Origin: Ptiloglossa arizonensis
Lineage: Eukaryota > Arthropoda > Insecta > Hymenoptera > Colletidae
NCBI RefSeq assembly: GCF_051014685.1
Contig: NW_027478907.1
Coordinates: 186,001 to 250,000, forward strand
Direction of reading: 5' to 3'
Length of the DNA stretch: 64,000 bases
Position numbers and translations under genes: made by a program. Position 1 is the stretch's first letter, and the number at the start of each line of letters is the position of its first letter. The notes below the pieces were generated by a model that was not told the DNA's origin, did no database searches, and saw nothing but the letters and a program-made list of their open reading frames with translations. Below, piece by piece: positions 63,066 through 64,000 of the stretch.

Positions 63066-64000
63066 GAGGATTGGTCAATCCGTTCGCGAGATATGGCAGT
63101 TTGGATGTAAGAAACGCTTGAGAAACTCAAAATTTTCGCAGTTCTGATGCTTGAAACGAGTAACTAGAACGGCCTAGGGGAAAAGTACGCATACCGTTGT
63201 AATCGGGCGAGTTTCTACTTTCAGATGCAACAGAAATTTTGCGGATTGATAAATCCGTTCGCGAGATATGGCAGTTTGGATATAAGAAATGCTTGAGAAA
63301 CTCAAAATTTTCGCAGTTCTGATGCTCGAAACGAATACCTGGAACGGCCTAGGGGAAAACTACAGATACCGTTGTAATCGGGCGAGTTTCTACTTTCAGA
63401 TGCAACAGAAATTTTGCGGATTGGTCAATCCGTTCGCGATATATGGCAGTTTGGAGGTAAGAAACGCTTGAGAAACTCAAGATTTGCGCAGTTCTGATGC
63501 TCGAAACGAATAACTAGAACGGCCTAGGGGAAAAGTGCGCATACCGTTGTAATCCGGCGAGTTTCTACTTTCAGATGCAACAGAAATTTTGAGGATTGGT
63601 CAATCCGTTCGCGAGATATGGAAGTTTGGAGGTAAGAAACGCTTGAGAAACTCAAAATTTTCGCAGTTCTGATGCTCGACACGAATAACTAGAACGGCCT
63701 AGGGGAAAAGTGCGCATACCGTTGTAATCGGGCGAGTTTCTACTTTCAGATGCAACAGAAATTTTGCGGATTGATCAATCCGTTCGCGAGATATGGCAGT
63801 TTGGATATAAGAAACGCTTGAGAAACTCAAAATTTTCGCAGTTCTGATGCTCGAAACGAATACCTGGAACGGCCTAGGGGAAAACTACAGATACCGTTGT
63901 AATCGGGCGAGTTTCTACTTTCAGATGCAACAGAAATTTTGCGGATTGGTCAATCCGTTCGCGAGATGTGACAGTTTGGAGGTAAGAAACGCTTGAGAAA
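63066..64000 (+). repeat. Right-edge satellite units
   Basis: Ordinary units continue to the window edge. A 525-bp (3-unit) recurrence is visible between about 63,315 and 63,840, both with CGAATACCTGGAACGG and ACTACAGATACCG. The last unit starts at 63,873 and is cut off after 128 bp. Confidence 0.85.

Larger units (their letters stand above)
1..64000 (+). repeat. 175-bp satellite DNA array filling the window
   Basis: The same unit of about 175 bp recurs head-to-tail from the first to the last base, always in one orientation, with no unique spacer or inserted element. Taking CCTAGG as unit base 1, the first complete unit starts at 3 and the last, partial one at 63,873, which gives 365 complete units and a net loss of only five bases. 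The hand-made consensus is about 45% GC. Landmarks in order are CCTAGGGG, a GTTGTAATCGGGCGAG block, TTTCTACTTTCAG, a GGATT/AATCC dyad, TTCGCGAGATATGG, GGTAAGAAACGC, TTGAGAAACTCAA, AAAATTTTCGCAG and CGAAACGAATAACTAG. Known satellites of this size are commonly centromeric or pericentromeric; that role is inferred here. I do not recognise the family, and both ends of the array lie outside the window. Confidence 0.98.

Noticed and set aside
1..64000. CRISPR array
   Set aside because: There are no short direct repeats separated by unique spacers; the unit is continuous and every part of it repeats.
1..64000. Human or primate alpha satellite (171 bp)
   Set aside because: The unit is 175 bp and, apart from the partial CENP-B-box resemblance, its sequence does not resemble alpha satellite as I know it; CpG content is also far too high.
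1..64000. Inserted transposon, rDNA or tRNA gene within the array
   Set aside because: Reading along the window, no interruption of the unit was found, and the exact unit count leaves no room for extra sequence.
1..64000. Assembly artefact from repeated collapse or expansion
   Set aside because: Private variants at non-periodic places and several different HOR lengths argue for real sequence. I cannot exclude local copy-number errors without reads.

Overview
The whole 64-kb window is one uninterrupted tandem satellite array. Every base belongs to a head-to-tail repeat with a 175-bp unit, always in the same orientation. Counting from the AvrII-like CCTAGG that I use as unit base 1, there are 365 complete units (base 3 to base 63,872), a 128-bp partial unit at the right edge and 2 bases of another at the left. 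Neither edge of the array lies in the window. I see no protein-coding gene, RNA gene, transposable element or unique spacer. The short open frames on both strands are by-products of the repeat.

The array is eukaryotic in character and of centromeric or heterochromatic type: a nucleosome-scale unit, higher-order repeats (HORs) and near-identical recent copies. I do not recognise the family and cannot name the species. The hand-derived consensus is about 45% GC and carries 13 CpG in 175 bp, about 1.5 times the number expected from its C and G content. That argues against long CpG-methylation decay and favours a weakly methylated genome, for example many invertebrates. This is inference.

Layout. 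1-16.4 kb: older, heterogeneous units with several multi-unit duplications (1-1,729 copied at 4,374-6,102; 6.36-9.26 kb at 9.33-12.06 kb; 13.46-14.88 kb at 15.39-16.80 kb). 16.4-24.1 kb: a 12-unit (2,100-bp) HOR in nearly identical copies, one shortened to 8 units. 24.1-35.1 kb: rearranged derivatives with 8-, 9- and 12-unit spacings. 35.1-41.06 kb: a 15-unit (2,625-bp) HOR in two copies, built mostly from 3-unit modules. 41.06-48.4 kb: 5-, 11- and 6-unit duplications. 48.4-57.7 kb: a mosaic of 3-, 6-, 9- and 16-unit copies. 57.7-63.07 kb: a distinct 12-unit HOR marked by a 1-bp deletion.

The unit length is kept very strictly. The 365 units have lost a net five bases in total, and between about 5,950 and 58,067 every unit I checked starts at an exact multiple of 175. 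Within the unit I see a degenerate CENP-B-box-like motif, a dyad that becomes a perfect 16-bp palindrome in many units, a second small inverted repeat beside AAAATTTT, and a 57-nt open segment flanked by good splice acceptor and donor matches. Sequence alone does not show function for any of these.
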